A DNA stretch of 64,000 nucleotides from JAFAGX01 sp963759875 (GCA_963759875.1 CAVXBB010000017.1:620001-684000), one strand, 5' to 3'. Shown: positions 25,944 to 35,295, counted from the stretch's first letter. Numbers and translations: made by a program. Notes: generated by a model not told the origin, from the letters alone.

Positions 25944-27014
25944 TCAGAAGCTCGAGTCAAAGGCAACGTTGAAGCTGCCGTGCAACGGCGACACCGTCGG
26001 ACAGCCGTTGGGGACCTGGAGCAGCTGGGGGTTGAACCCCCTCTGACCGACGCAGTCGAGAAAGTAGGACTCGCTGTCGTCAATCATCGCTATGTCGTAC
26101 ACGGTCCCATCCTGGAACCCTTCAATCTTCGTGGTCTTCCCGCCGGACGTCAGCGTACCGTTGGAGAAGCCGGTCTGGAAGAAGTCCACGAGCGAAATGA
26201 ACTGGGGGCCGAAAGGCAGCTCGAAGGCCGCGCGCTCCACGATCCACTCGGCGCTCGTATCCAGGCACGTGGACGGATCGCAGGCTGCGTTCACCGAGAA
26301 GCTCTCCTGCGGGCGATTGAAATCGGTGAGCGACAGCGTGTAATTACCGCCCCCTGTGACCGTCACCGAGGCGGAGATGAGGTCGCCGGGCTTCGGACAG
26401 TCGACGTTATTGTTGATGCAGGCCACCGTACCCTCCTCCACAGTGCCGTTCGGGAACATCTCGTACCAAACGTAGTAGTACGTGACGCCCTCGAAGCACC
26501 ACCCCGCAGTGCCAAGCTGCTCCACTGTTCCGTCGCTGAAGCCGTCGATGCCGACCCACTGCGCGATGATGGTGTCCTGGTATCGGTAATTGCCGCTAGG
26601 ACACTGCACGTACGGGATCACCCACTGGCCGCTGACGGACGAGACTGTCTTCGAGCCGCTCTCGACGTCAGCGAAGCCGGACCAATTGAACGACCCCAGC
26701 TCCGTGGCGCCTCCGCTGGCGACCCGCGGCACTGCGTTGCTGCGCACCATTGGGCGGTGCGAGGACATGTACTTGAGGAACGCGGCCCGCGCCCTTGCGA
26801 CAGTCGACGCGTCGGGTTGTCTCGAGTCCGGCGAGCCCGCGTGGACCTGGCCGGACGCTAGCACGCTACCCATCGCGATCCCGAGCATCACCCCAACGAC
26901 ACCCATGAGCCGCCTCTTTCCTTTTGAGGGGCTGGGTGATCCGAAGACGTGCGCGTTCGAGGACGTGTGTGTGGCCCGAAACAGCGAAATCCTGATCTTG
27001 CTAAAAGGCTTCAT
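25944..27014 (-). CDS. Secreted G1-family glutamic endopeptidase (eqolisin-like)
   Basis: An acid protease of the scytalidoglutamic/aspergilloglutamic peptidase family. The ATG at 27014 follows AGGAGAT in the mRNA and opens a long basic N-region, a hydrophobic signal (MGVVGVMLGIAMGSVLASG) and a propeptide-like stretch. The mature domain starts SFNWSGFAD. The catalytic pair is visible: Gln in AQWVGIDGFSDGTVEQLGTA (residue about 150) and Glu in AEWIVERAAFELP (about 256). Other fold motifs are YYYVWYEMFPNG and GDLISASVTV. It has 356 residues. GC-rich third positions differ from its neighbours, which hints at acquisition. A probable terminator follows. Confidence 0.88.
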   Translation of the reverse strand: MKPFSKIRISLFRATHTSSNAHVFGSPSPSKGKRRLMGVVGVMLGIAMGSVLASGQVHAGSPDSRQPDASTVARARAAFLKYMSSHRPMVRSNAVPRVASGGATELGSFNWSGFADVESGSKTVSSVSGQWVIPYVQCPSGNYRYQDTIIAQWVGIDGFSDGTVEQLGTAGWCFEGVTYYYVWYEMFPNGTVEEGTVACINNNVDCPKPGDLISASVTVTGGGNYTLSLTDFNRPQESFSVNAACDPSTCLDTSAEWIVERAAFELPFGPQFISLVDFFQTGFSNGTLTSGGKTTKIEGFQDGTVYDIAMIDDSESYFLDCVGQRGFNPQLLQVPNGCPTVSPLHGSFNVAFDSSF

Positions 27015-27175
27015 ATTATCTCCTGGGAACGTTAATCTTTTGGGACACGAGCAGACCCGAAGCGGCGAATCCCGCGCGGGACGCCGGAATTGTACACCTG
27101 AGTAGAAGAATTGCAAGGGCTATTCAGCGTGCCGTCGCACGGCCTGTCGGCGGACGCGGGCATCGATTACGTGTC

Positions 27176-28840
27176 CTAGGAGTTATGCTGGCGCTGAAAA
27201 AGGGCGGCGGTACCGTCCTCGTGTATTTCCGTCCAGTTCGGTGTAAGACGAAGCACATTGGCTAAAGGCGACCACCGAGGCACCAGGATCCATTGAACGT
27301 GCAGGTCATCCAGCTGTTTCTCATAAGTCGGCTGGACCAGAACAATCTTCAAGTAGTCTTTTATGAACTGATCGCCGTAGAGATCGTGCCTATCATCATC
27401 CACAACCTTGGTTGTGGGGTAGAGGCGATAAATCAGGTATCCGCCCCAATAGTCGAGGCTGAAAATCGGTTCACGAATATTGTGTCGAGCAATAAAGTCC
27501 ACGGCTTCGACGGGAAAACGTTTGTCGTCGAAAGACGCATTTATCAGTTGAACCGAACCAAGCCGTCCACCACGCCAACAGGCCCATAGGCCAATCGCGA
27601 ACACAAGCACAATCCAGGCATGCCCGCGCAGATTAGCTTGCAGCGCTTGCATGCGCGTGCCAAAAGAATTCAGACGAGAAATGAAGCCGCGCAGCCATGA
27701 CACAGCTGCACGATTTTGACTTTCAGCCAGGTCTTTGGAGAGAAGCGGGGCAACAACCAATGTGATCAGAAGAGCCGAGGTCGGCAAGTTGCGGGTCGCG
27801 TAAAGCCCGCTGTAACAAGCGAGCAGAAGAACCAAAACCCGCGGAGGGCTTGGACTTGGTCGAGCGGCGGCCAACGCCAAAATGACGATGATCAAGAGGA
27901 CCGCGAAGCACTGCTGCGCTGCGCCATGAAAATCCGGCGACCGGAATTCGCTGATCTGGTTCATCAGGAAGCTGTCGGAAAGATAGCGATAAATGTGAAC
28001 ATGCAGGTGATAGGTGTATGGATTGATGAAACTGACCGCCAAACACAAAGCTGTAACAGCCGCGAGTTGCTGAAGCCAGCGTGCGATGCTGTGCCGTTGC
28101 TCCCGTTCGATGATGTATTGAACCGCGCCGCCGATGAGGTACATGGCGAGCAAAGCGAAGCCCAGGACAAAACCGCCATGTAAGTTAACCCACAGCAGCA
28201 TCACGAGTGGCAGCCACAGAAGGTGTTTTACCGCGCGGTGCGATGCCGCGGAATCGAGCAGTTCGAACCAAATGACGGCCAACACCCAGCTCAACACGTG
28301 CGGGCGGGCAAGAAAATGGACCCCAGACGCTCCTAGCGAAAGAATGAGCAGAAACAAGGTAATCACAAGATTGGCGCCGTGGCGCAACGTGAACCGCAAG
28401 GTCACCGCAAAGCTTGCGGCAATTATTAGTGCCGAGAAAAACACCACCCCATTGAGCATGAAAACGTGGTGAATGGCGGCAATCACAGCGTCATAGAGCC
28501 ATTCCCAGGCATACCAAGTGTGGCCGCTCATAGTTGAGGAAAAAGAGTCGGAGCGAGGGATGGCGTGCGTGAGCAGGATCTGTTCGCCGTTTCGAATATG
28601 CCACCCAATATCGGAGTCTCGTAGCAAAGCCCGGCCCATCGGACCGCAGCTGATGCCCAGCAGCAAAGCGGCAAAAAATAAATCCACAACTGAGGGGATA
28701 AGCAGTTGAGGCCACCGCCAGTGGGCAGCAGAAGTCTTCTGTTCAGCAGAAGCCGTAGTATCGGAAGAAGGGGCTGTTTGCGCGGGCAAAGCGGTACTCG
28801 TCTCAACCATATTACTTGAGGTTTCCTGGGTGGACGGCAC
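27176..28840 (-). CDS. Polytopic membrane protein, GT-C-like (paralogue of the gene at 54543)
   Basis: 554 residues with roughly ten transmembrane segments. The start is GTG at 28840; an ATG at 28810 is equally possible. Family features are an early DSDIGWHIRNGEQIL (an acidic motif in the first large loop, as in GT-C glycosyltransferases), LLWVNLHGGFVLG in mid-protein, and a soluble C-terminal tail with YWGGYLIYRLYP and DRHDLYGDQF. The same landmarks occur in the protein at 54543-55997. It may transfer sugars from lipid carriers, but the substrate is unknown. The N-terminal 35 residues are low-complexity Ser/Thr/Ala. Confidence 0.75.
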   Translation of the reverse strand: MPSTQETSSNMVETSTALPAQTAPSSDTTASAEQKTSAAHWRWPQLLIPSVVDLFFAALLLGISCGPMGRALLRDSDIGWHIRNGEQILLTHAIPRSDSFSSTMSGHTWYAWEWLYDAVIAAIHHVFMLNGVVFFSALIIAASFAVTLRFTLRHGANLVITLFLLILSLGASGVHFLARPHVLSWVLAVIWFELLDSAASHRAVKHLLWLPLVMLLWVNLHGGFVLGFALLAMYLIGGAVQYIIEREQRHSIARWLQQLAAVTALCLAVSFINPYTYHLHVHIYRYLSDSFLMNQISEFRSPDFHGAAQQCFAVLLIIVILALAAARPSPSPPRVLVLLLACYSGLYATRNLPTSALLITLVVAPLLSKDLAESQNRAAVSWLRGFISRLNSFGTRMQALQANLRGHAWIVLVFAIGLWACWRGGRLGSVQLINASFDDKRFPVEAVDFIARHNIREPIFSLDYWGGYLIYRLYPTTKVVDDDRHDLYGDQFIKDYLKIVLVQPTYEKQLDDLHVQWILVPRWSPLANVLRLTPNWTEIHEDGTAALFQRQHNS

Positions 28841-29045
28841 GATTCGCTACTCGACCCGGCTTAGGGCGTTCAGCTTCGAAGCCTTGAAGTTTTCCTCCGT
28901 GCTCTTTTTGCGTTCTGTGTTTTTCTAGGCGTGAAGTGTGACTACGCGGTCCATATACGAGTCTAGGCTGATATTGCTTGGCTGCGCTGCATCCGCGCTA
29001 GTAGCGAGGCTTGATCGTAGTAGGTTGGCCTTAAAAGAGATGAAC

Positions 29046-29735
29046 TTACACGTGGTACATCAAGTAGCCGAGGCCAACTCGCATGTGATGCAAGATGTGA
29101 TCGGGAAAAATGGAAGCAATGGTCAGGCCCAAAGCAGCGTGAAGCACCCCCAGAGGAAAGATGTTTCGATATCGACAAAACATCTCGCAGAAGAAAAGCC
29201 CGCCTAAAAAGCTGAGGATAGTGAGCAACGGGCTTGGAATATGAGCCAAAGCGAACAGTCCTGCGGCAATAATGACCGCAGGCCGTCTGCCGAAAAGCGA
29301 TTCCAATCGCAGATAGAGAAACGACTGAAGAAGGAATTCCTGAAGTAGCGCCCAAATGGCGTATTGCCAGGCGCGATGCAAGGGAAGTGGCTGCGGCGGA
29401 CCCAAAGACCTGGTCATCAGGCCCAAGATGATGATCATCAACACCAGCAATGTACCGAACCCAATCATCACTCCGGCACTCTTGAGAGGTTGGCTAATTC
29501 CAAGGTCACGCACGGAATACTGGCTCAAACCCGTAAGCACAATAGTAGCTATCAAGGCGGCCAAGCTCACCGTCCTATTAAGCTGACCCTGTGGGGTCCA
29601 GACGGCGAACAAAATGAGCCCGTAGACGAAGGCGACTTCGATTAGCGAACGTAGATCAGAAGCGGGCTTTGCACGCACTGCTGGCTCGGGAATCGACTGA
29701 GACGCGAAGACGAAACTTTTCGACTCGGATGCCAT
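29046..29735 (-). CDS. CPBP (CAAX/Abi-type) intramembrane protease
   Basis: 229 residues with about six membrane helices. The CPBP motifs are recognisable: motif 1 reads ALLQEFLLQSFLYLRL, so the usual Glu-Glu-xxx-Arg is Gln-Glu-xxx-Gln; motif 2 is LFALAHIPSP (FxxxH-like); motif 3 is VLHAALGL. The second Glu and both His residues are present, so the metal site may be functional, although the changed motif 1 is unusual. Its role may be maturation of prenylated or secreted peptides. It is divergent from the NADH dehydrogenase gene by 52 bases, with a possible shared control region. Confidence 0.8.
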   Translation of the reverse strand: MASESKSFVFASQSIPEPAVRAKPASDLRSLIEVAFVYGLILFAVWTPQGQLNRTVSLAALIATIVLTGLSQYSVRDLGISQPLKSAGVMIGFGTLLVLMIIILGLMTRSLGPPQPLPLHRAWQYAIWALLQEFLLQSFLYLRLESLFGRRPAVIIAAGLFALAHIPSPLLTILSFLGGLFFCEMFCRYRNIFPLGVLHAALGLTIASIFPDHILHHMRVGLGYLMYHV

Positions 29736-29787
29736 CGCTGGAATCTACTAGGTAGGGTTCCTTACTTCAGAATATCAAAAACCTGAG

Positions 29788-31113
29788 ATGCGGAAAGGAC
29801 GCATGACGTTTCAAAATCCGAGAGTTGTTATCGTGGGGGCGGGCTTCGGCGGCCTTCGGGCCGCGCGGGAGTTGTCGCGTTCTCCGGTCGGAATCACTCT
29901 GATTGATCGCAGAAATCACCATACATTTCAGCCTTTGCTTTACCAGGTAGCGACTGCAGGGCTCTCGCCGGGCGAAATTGCTGCGCCTATCCGATGGATC
30001 GTGCGCGGCCAGAAAAATATCGAAGTGCTCCTCGGGGAAGTTCAAGATTTTGACTTGCAGAATCGCCTGGTAAAGATGCCTGAGGCTGAAGTTACCTACG
30101 ATTACTTAATCGTTGCCGCCGGTGCAACCCACGGCTATTTTGGACACGATGAGTGGGAGCCATTCGCTCCCGGGCTCAAGACGGTTGAAGATGCACTCGA
30201 GATCCGACGTCGGGTTTTGCTTGCTTTCGAGTTGGCGGAAAGGCAAGCGGCTGCTGCTGAGGCCGTGTTGCCGTTGAACTTCGTCATTGTTGGCGGCGGG
30301 CCAACAGGAGTGGAACTGGCGGGCACGCTGGCAGAGGTGTCTCGGCAGGTGTTAGCTCACGAGTTCCGCAGCATTAACCCCAAAAGCGCGCGCATCATCC
30401 TTTTGGAAGGAGGGCCGCGCATTCTACCCAGCTATGCGGAAGATCTTTCCCGCGGTGCCGAGAAGCAACTTCGAAAGCTGGGAGTGGAAGTGCATACCTC
30501 AGCGATGGTCACCAAGGTCGAACCGGCTGCGGTCTGGATGCGGGAGACGCCAATGCCGGCGGCGGTGATCTTATGGGCGGCCGGTGTTGCCACATCGCCT
30601 CTGGGCAGAAAATTGGGTGCTCCGGTGGATCGCGCTGGGCGGGTCCTGGTAAATCCTGATTTAAGCATCCCCGGCCATCCCGAGATTTTCGTTGTTGGAG
30701 ATTTGGCAGTGTTCAAGGATGAACGAGGCAACATGCTGCCGGGAGTGGCGCCGGTCGCCCTGCAGGAGGGAACAGCGGCCGCGCGGAACATCGAGCGGGA
30801 TCTTCGTGGGCAACGGCGCGAGCCGTTTCATTATTTTGACAAGGGCAGTCTCGCCACGATAGGGCGAAACGCTGCGGTCGCGCAGTTTGGAAAATTCCAT
30901 TTGTCCGGTTTTGTGGCGTGGCTGGCCTGGCTGTTTGTGCATATCTTCTTCTTAATTGGTTTTCGCAACCGCATCATCGTGCTCTTTCAGTGGGCTTGGT
31001 CGTATTTCACTTATGAGCGCGGCGCAAGATTAATCACCGGTGATCAGCGTCTGCCAAGCTGGGAAGAATTAAAAGCAGAAGAGTTGCCGAGAGCGAAACA
31101 GCACGTGATCTGA
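29788..31113 (+). CDS. ndh: Type II NADH dehydrogenase (NDH-2)
   Basis: A single-subunit, non-proton-pumping NADH:quinone oxidoreductase on the inner face of the membrane. The FAD Rossmann motif is VVIVGAGFGGLRAAREL at about 13-29. NAD(P) binding follows in FVIVGGGPTGVELAGTL at about 170. The family motifs YQVATAGLSPGEIA and ILWAAGVATSPLG lead to the FAD-end motif EIFVVGDLA, then APVALQEGTAAARNI. A C-terminal hydrophobic helix (FVAWLAWLFVHIFFLIGF) anchors it. A start at 29803 behind GGAAAGGA is also possible. Length is 441 residues, normal. Confidence 0.92.
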   Translation: MRKGRMTFQNPRVVIVGAGFGGLRAARELSRSPVGITLIDRRNHHTFQPLLYQVATAGLSPGEIAAPIRWIVRGQKNIEVLLGEVQDFDLQNRLVKMPEAEVTYDYLIVAAGATHGYFGHDEWEPFAPGLKTVEDALEIRRRVLLAFELAERQAAAAEAVLPLNFVIVGGGPTGVELAGTLAEVSRQVLAHEFRSINPKSARIILLEGGPRILPSYAEDLSRGAEKQLRKLGVEVHTSAMVTKVEPAAVWMRETPMPAAVILWAAGVATSPLGRKLGAPVDRAGRVLVNPDLSIPGHPEIFVVGDLAVFKDERGNMLPGVAPVALQEGTAAARNIERDLRGQRREPFHYFDKGSLATIGRNAAVAQFGKFHLSGFVAWLAWLFVHIFFLIGFRNRIIVLFQWAWSYFTYERGARLITGDQRLPSWEELKAEELPRAKQHVI

Positions 31114-31308
31114 TCGAAATGGTTCCTGCGCAGCACGCAATGTGCTTGCCACTTGCATTGTTAGGTGCATGGGGTACAATGCCTCTCTTATAAACATGGC
31201 TGAACCATGGGCCATTTTTCCAATCAAGAATGAAAATTGGGTTGATCGGCAAGTCGGGCCGACGCGCGAAATCCGCGAGCGCACGAATTTCGTTAGGGAG
31301 GAGTGTGT

Positions 31309-34300
31309 ATGAACTGGAGCAGAGGCATTGTGACACTGCGGTTAATCCTGCTCGCAATCCTACTTCTGGCAACGTCGCTTATCGCGCAGACATTTCGTGG
31401 CACGGTGTTGGGGACGGTCACTGATCCTTCTGGCGCTGTGGTTCCAGGGGCGAAGGTGAGCGTTAAGAACGTGAACACCGGCCTCGAGCGCACAACCCAG
31501 ACGAGCGCAGACGGCAGCTACGCGGTTACGGAACTACCCATAGGACTTTACACGGTCACGGTCTCGCAGAGCGGATTTCAGACCTCCGTCACGAATAACG
31601 TTTCCGTGGAAGTGGCCGGCGAGCGCCGCGTCGACGTAGCTCTCAAGACGGGCCAGGTCTCCGAGCACGTGGAAGTTTCCGGCGAGGAATTGCCCCAGGT
31701 CGAGACCACTAACGACACGCTTGGCGGGGTGCTCACTCAGGACACCGTTAAAGACCTGCCCATTAATGGCCGCGATTACACCAAGTTGATCTTCTTGAAT
31801 CCAGGCGTTGCCGGTTCTCCAGACCAGATCAGTGACTCTCCGGGCTCGTTCGGCGAGTTCTCCATGAATGGCGCACGAGGACGATCGAACAATTACCTGC
31901 TCGATGGCACAGATATGAATGACGGGTATCGCAACGATCCGGCCATTAATCAGGCAGGTGTGTTCGGGACGCCTTCGGCCATCCTTCCTATCGACTCCAT
32001 TTCCGATATGCGCGTTCTGTCAAATTTTCAGCCGGAATATGGACGGAACGGTGGTGCGATCGTCAATATTGTGACGAAGAGCGGAACCAATGCTCTGCAT
32101 GGGGACTTCTTCGAATACTTTCGCAATGATGCCCTGGACGCACGCAATTACTTCGATCCAACTTCTGCACCCAAGGCGCTATTTCACAACAATCAGTTTG
32201 GTGGTTCGTTAGGCGGGCCGATTGTAAAAGACAAAACTTTCTTTTTTGTCGACTATGAAGGGCAGCGTGAAAACGTGGGAGTTGTTAGTTTGGCCTGCGT
32301 CCCAACCCTGGCGCAAATCGCTGCGGCAAAAGCCAAGGTTGTGGACGCCGGTGGCACTGTCAGCCCGGTGGGAACCGCACTGCTAAACTTCTGGCCACAC
32401 AATGCAGCGAACTATATTCCAGGAAGTACATCCAACGACCTCGGATGCTTTAACGCCAGCAATAATTTTGCACCGGACTACACCGCCATTGCTCCGTCTT
32501 TCAACAATCTGAGCAGTTTTATTGCCAAGATCGACCACAATTTTAATACGAACAACAACATCAGCGGCCGTTACTTCTTTGGCGATAGCACTCAGCAATT
32601 TCCGCTGGCACTAAATGCCACAGGCGGGCAGCTTCCGGGCTATGACACCGTGACTCCTACGCGGGTCCAGTTAGTGTCTCTGTCCTGGGTCAGCGTAGTT
32701 TCGCCAACTAAGGTCAATGAGTTGCGCTATGGCTGGAACCGGTTCTCGGAGGGATTTTTTCCCCAAGACCAGAACTTCGATCCGAGCTCGATCGGTTTCT
32801 GTAATGTCCCCGTAACCTTTGGCAGCTGCCACTCCTCGGGTCTTCCGATTCTTCTCCTCGCACCAACTCCTACTGGATCCACTGCCTTCTTTTCGCAGAT
32901 CGGAGCCACTTCAGGCGATCCGCGGGAGCGTCACGATAGCAACAATCAGCTCATCGACAGCTTCGCCTGGAAAGCGAACAAGCATGACATTAAGTTCGGC
33001 GGAGAGTATCACCGGACCAGCATCCAACAGTATTTCGACAAGTATTCTCGAGGAAGGGTCCGGTTCACCGATTTGGAAAGCTTGCTGGAAATGGCTCCCC
33101 AGGGCGCGCCTCCCCAGAGTTCGGACTTTGGGCAGTTCGACTACACGGGCAATACACTGCGTCATACATCTCAGAACGGCGTTGGGTTTTACATCCAGGA
33201 CGCGTTCCGGGCCACACCACGGCTTACCTTCAACTACGGCTTGCGTTGGGATTACTACGCTCCTGTCACAGAGAAGAACCACCTGTTTTCAGATTTCATC
33301 CCGACGTCGGCGACCGCCGGCAATCTTGAGATGGTCGCCCCTGGCGGGTTGTCGAGCTTGTATAAACCTGACTACAAAAACTTCTCTCCCAGGGTTAGCG
33401 TGGCCTGGGATTTGACCGGGAAAGGTAGGTCGGTCGTTCGGGCTGGATACGGGCTGTTCTTCGACGCCTTCTCGCAGGACATGGCGCTGGGCCACCTGCC
33501 GTATCCGACTTACTACGCGCCTGGACCCGCCTATAACAATATCGGTCCCGACCCGATCCAGATGGCGAACGCCAATCCTGCTGCGTTTGCCGCTAACGGG
33601 GACCCGAACAGGAACGCCGTCTACATCCCCGGCGTGCCCTTCTATGGGAACCCGGGTTGCACAGTCGAGTGTGACATTTTTTCCTTCGACCGGAACATCA
33701 AGACTCCCTATATCGAGAATTACAATCTCAACTTCCAGCAACAACTTTCAACCAAAGTCTCCCTGCAGGTCGGGTATGTAGGATCGCAAGGACACCGGCT
33801 CTTCCGCTTTTACGACATCAACCAGCCGAGCCAGGCGACGATCACCGCGTGTGACTTGGGGCAGTTGCCCACTTCTTCAGGATGCGTCGGCGGCACCATC
33901 AACGACGGCACGGTGCCGCGAGTATACGGTTTTCCTGCAGGGGCGTTTTATGTCTTCCAGGAAAACTCCTTCGGGACGTCGAACTACAATTCGCTGCAAA
34001 CCAGTCTCCGCATTACCAACTTTCACGGGTTCATGTCAATCGTGAACTACGTGTGGTCCAAGTCGCTGGATAATTCGAGCGACGGCGAGGATTTCATTCC
34101 TAACGCGGCGCAGCCCCAGGATAGCCACAACCCGCAGAATGAATACGGCCCATCAAATTTCAACCTACCAAACCGTTTTGTGTGGGTCGCTGGATATGAA
34201 TTACCGCATATGAATGGTGGCTGGTCCCGTCTCAGGAATGGATGGGGTGTTGACAGCACCGTGAACATGCAAAGTGGCCAGCCGTTCACTCTCAACTATA

Positions 34301-34848
34301 ACGGCGAGGACGACTACAGCGGAGGCGGCGATTTGTACGACCGGCCGGATGTGGTCGGGCCGATTGTGTATGACAAGGGAAATCCTTCCAACTTCCTTCA
34401 GCTAAGCTCGTTTGCCATGCCGTGCACAGAAGCTCCCGCGCTTCCCGGGGAGTTTTCAGGCGGTGCGGCGGACTGCGTACCGGGCACCCGGCACTATGGC
34501 AACCTGCGCAGAAATGTCCTGGTTGGACCCACCTACAAGCAGTGGGATCTGGCGATCTATAAGAACACCGCCATCACGGAGCGGTTGAACCTGCAGCTTC
34601 GCGCGGATTTCTTCAATATTCTGAACCATCCGAACTTTGCGAACCCCGAGCTTCCGGCCTTCATCGCGGACCCCGCCGCGAACATTAACCCGTTGTGCGG
34701 ATGCGGGTTTGTCCAAGGGCCGAACAATCGCGAAGTGGGCAACGGCGCCTACCAGATTGTGGCTACCGGTGACGTGGGCATCGGCAACCCGTTCTTAGGC
34801 GGCGGAGGACCGAGAGGCATTCAACTGGCAGCGAAATTCACATTCTGA
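31309..34848 (+). CDS. TonB-dependent receptor, Oar-like, with carboxypeptidase-regulatory domain
   Basis: A large outer-membrane beta-barrel of 1,179 residues. The ATG at 31309 follows a strong AGGGAGGAG (31295-31303). A signal peptide (to LIA-QT) is followed by a CarboxypepD-regulatory domain at about 27-110 (GTVLGTVTDPSGAVVPGA). The plug begins near 130 (PINGRDYTKLIFLNPGV, MNGARGRSNNYLLDG) and includes YGRNGGAIVNIVTKSGTN. The barrel then runs to the C-terminal aromatic end LAAKFTF. Such Oar-like receptors are greatly expanded in Acidobacteriota and probably import oligosaccharide or peptide. The substrate is unknown. The TonB-like protein at 44567 could energise it. Confidence 0.93.
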   Translation: MNWSRGIVTLRLILLAILLLATSLIAQTFRGTVLGTVTDPSGAVVPGAKVSVKNVNTGLERTTQTSADGSYAVTELPIGLYTVTVSQSGFQTSVTNNVSVEVAGERRVDVALKTGQVSEHVEVSGEELPQVETTNDTLGGVLTQDTVKDLPINGRDYTKLIFLNPGVAGSPDQISDSPGSFGEFSMNGARGRSNNYLLDGTDMNDGYRNDPAINQAGVFGTPSAILPIDSISDMRVLSNFQPEYGRNGGAIVNIVTKSGTNALHGDFFEYFRNDALDARNYFDPTSAPKALFHNNQFGGSLGGPIVKDKTFFFVDYEGQRENVGVVSLACVPTLAQIAAAKAKVVDAGGTVSPVGTALLNFWPHNAANYIPGSTSNDLGCFNASNNFAPDYTAIAPSFNNLSSFIAKIDHNFNTNNNISGRYFFGDSTQQFPLALNATGGQLPGYDTVTPTRVQLVSLSWVSVVSPTKVNELRYGWNRFSEGFFPQDQNFDPSSIGFCNVPVTFGSCHSSGLPILLLAPTPTGSTAFFSQIGATSGDPRERHDSNNQLIDSFAWKANKHDIKFGGEYHRTSIQQYFDKYSRGRVRFTDLESLLEMAPQGAPPQSSDFGQFDYTGNTLRHTSQNGVGFYIQDAFRATPRLTFNYGLRWDYYAPVTEKNHLFSDFIPTSATAGNLEMVAPGGLSSLYKPDYKNFSPRVSVAWDLTGKGRSVVRAGYGLFFDAFSQDMALGHLPYPTYYAPGPAYNNIGPDPIQMANANPAAFAANGDPNRNAVYIPGVPFYGNPGCTVECDIFSFDRNIKTPYIENYNLNFQQQLSTKVSLQVGYVGSQGHRLFRFYDINQPSQATITACDLGQLPTSSGCVGGTINDGTVPRVYGFPAGAFYVFQENSFGTSNYNSLQTSLRITNFHGFMSIVNYVWSKSLDNSSDGEDFIPNAAQPQDSHNPQNEYGPSNFNLPNRFVWVAGYELPHMNGGWSRLRNGWGVDSTVNMQSGQPFTLNYNGEDDYSGGGDLYDRPDVVGPIVYDKGNPSNFLQLSSFAMPCTEAPALPGEFSGGAADCVPGTRHYGNLRRNVLVGPTYKQWDLAIYKNTAITERLNLQLRADFFNILNHPNFANPELPAFIADPAANINPLCGCGFVQGPNNREVGNGAYQIVATGDVGIGNPFLGGGGPRGIQLAAKFTF

Positions 34849-34932
34849 TTAGCTGCTGCGGACCTGCAGAGGGTTTTGTTGTGCTTGCGGGAGAGGCTTG
34901 TTGAGCGGGGTTGCCTACGATGGTTCTTGAAC

Positions 34933-35100
34933 CTAGTTTCCTAGGGAACTTGCCACGCTGGAAAAGACGTTATTAGAATTGCTACCAATAAGTTGGACAG
35001 TTCCAACTACGATGACCAGTATTACAGCAAGCATCACTGCATATTCCGCGACATCCTGTCCTTCATCTCCCACCCAGAGCAAACGCAATAGTCCAGTCAC
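34933..35100 (-). CDS. flp: Orphan Flp-family pilin (second copy)
   Basis: A short frame of 55 codons from a GTG at 35100 to a TAG at 34933. AGGGGA precedes the start in the mRNA. The protein is a Flp/Fap pilin: EGQDVAEYAVMLAVIL holds the prepilin-peptidase site (cleavage after the Gly, with Glu at +5 and Tyr at +6), then a long hydrophobic helix and the tail NVFSSVASSLGN. It closely matches the pilin at 54084-54248 heading the Tad operon. It stands alone, 19 kb from that locus, between the TonB receptor gene and a small secreted protein. It is intact, so probably an alternative pilin. Confidence 0.85.
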   Translation of the reverse strand: MTGLLRLLWVGDEGQDVAEYAVMLAVILVIVVGTVQLIGSNSNNVFSSVASSLGN

Positions 35101-35209
35101 GGATCCCCTCGCTTCCGGCTGTTAACAACGATTACAGGCCGGTATGCAACAGATTGCGGCATGGGCACAGGGGAAACAATGGCACTTTTGGATCCCGGCG
35201 CTTACGATA

Positions 35210-35228
35210 GTAATCACAACGTGATTAC
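35210..35228. promoter_or_regulatory. Perfect dyad GTAATCAC-AAC-GTGATTAC
   Basis: An 8-bp inverted repeat with a 3-base spacer, 110 bases upstream of the orphan pilin start on the minus strand. The symmetry and length suit an operator for a dimeric regulator. No T-run follows on either strand, so it is not a terminator. Confidence 0.45.
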
Positions 35229-35256
35229 CTCTAAGCGTTAGTCCAGCGCCGAAATC

Positions 35257-35295
35257 CCCTATAAGGGCTGTGATCGCGCGCTCCCGTTATACGGG
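35257..35295. promoter_or_regulatory. Two further short dyads with 3-base spacers
   Basis: CCCT-ATA-AGGG at 35257-35267 and CCCGT-TAT-ACGGG at 35283-35295. They continue a run of dyads started at 35210. Their sequences differ from the first, so they may bind a different protein or be chance. Confidence 0.25.

Noticed and set aside
25980..26861. 293-residue plus-strand frame
   Set aside because: Antisense shadow of the GC-rich G1 peptidase gene.
35172..35195. Sigma-54 site (TGGCAC) upstream of the orphan pilin
   Set aside because: No GC doublet at the -12 position on the matching strand.
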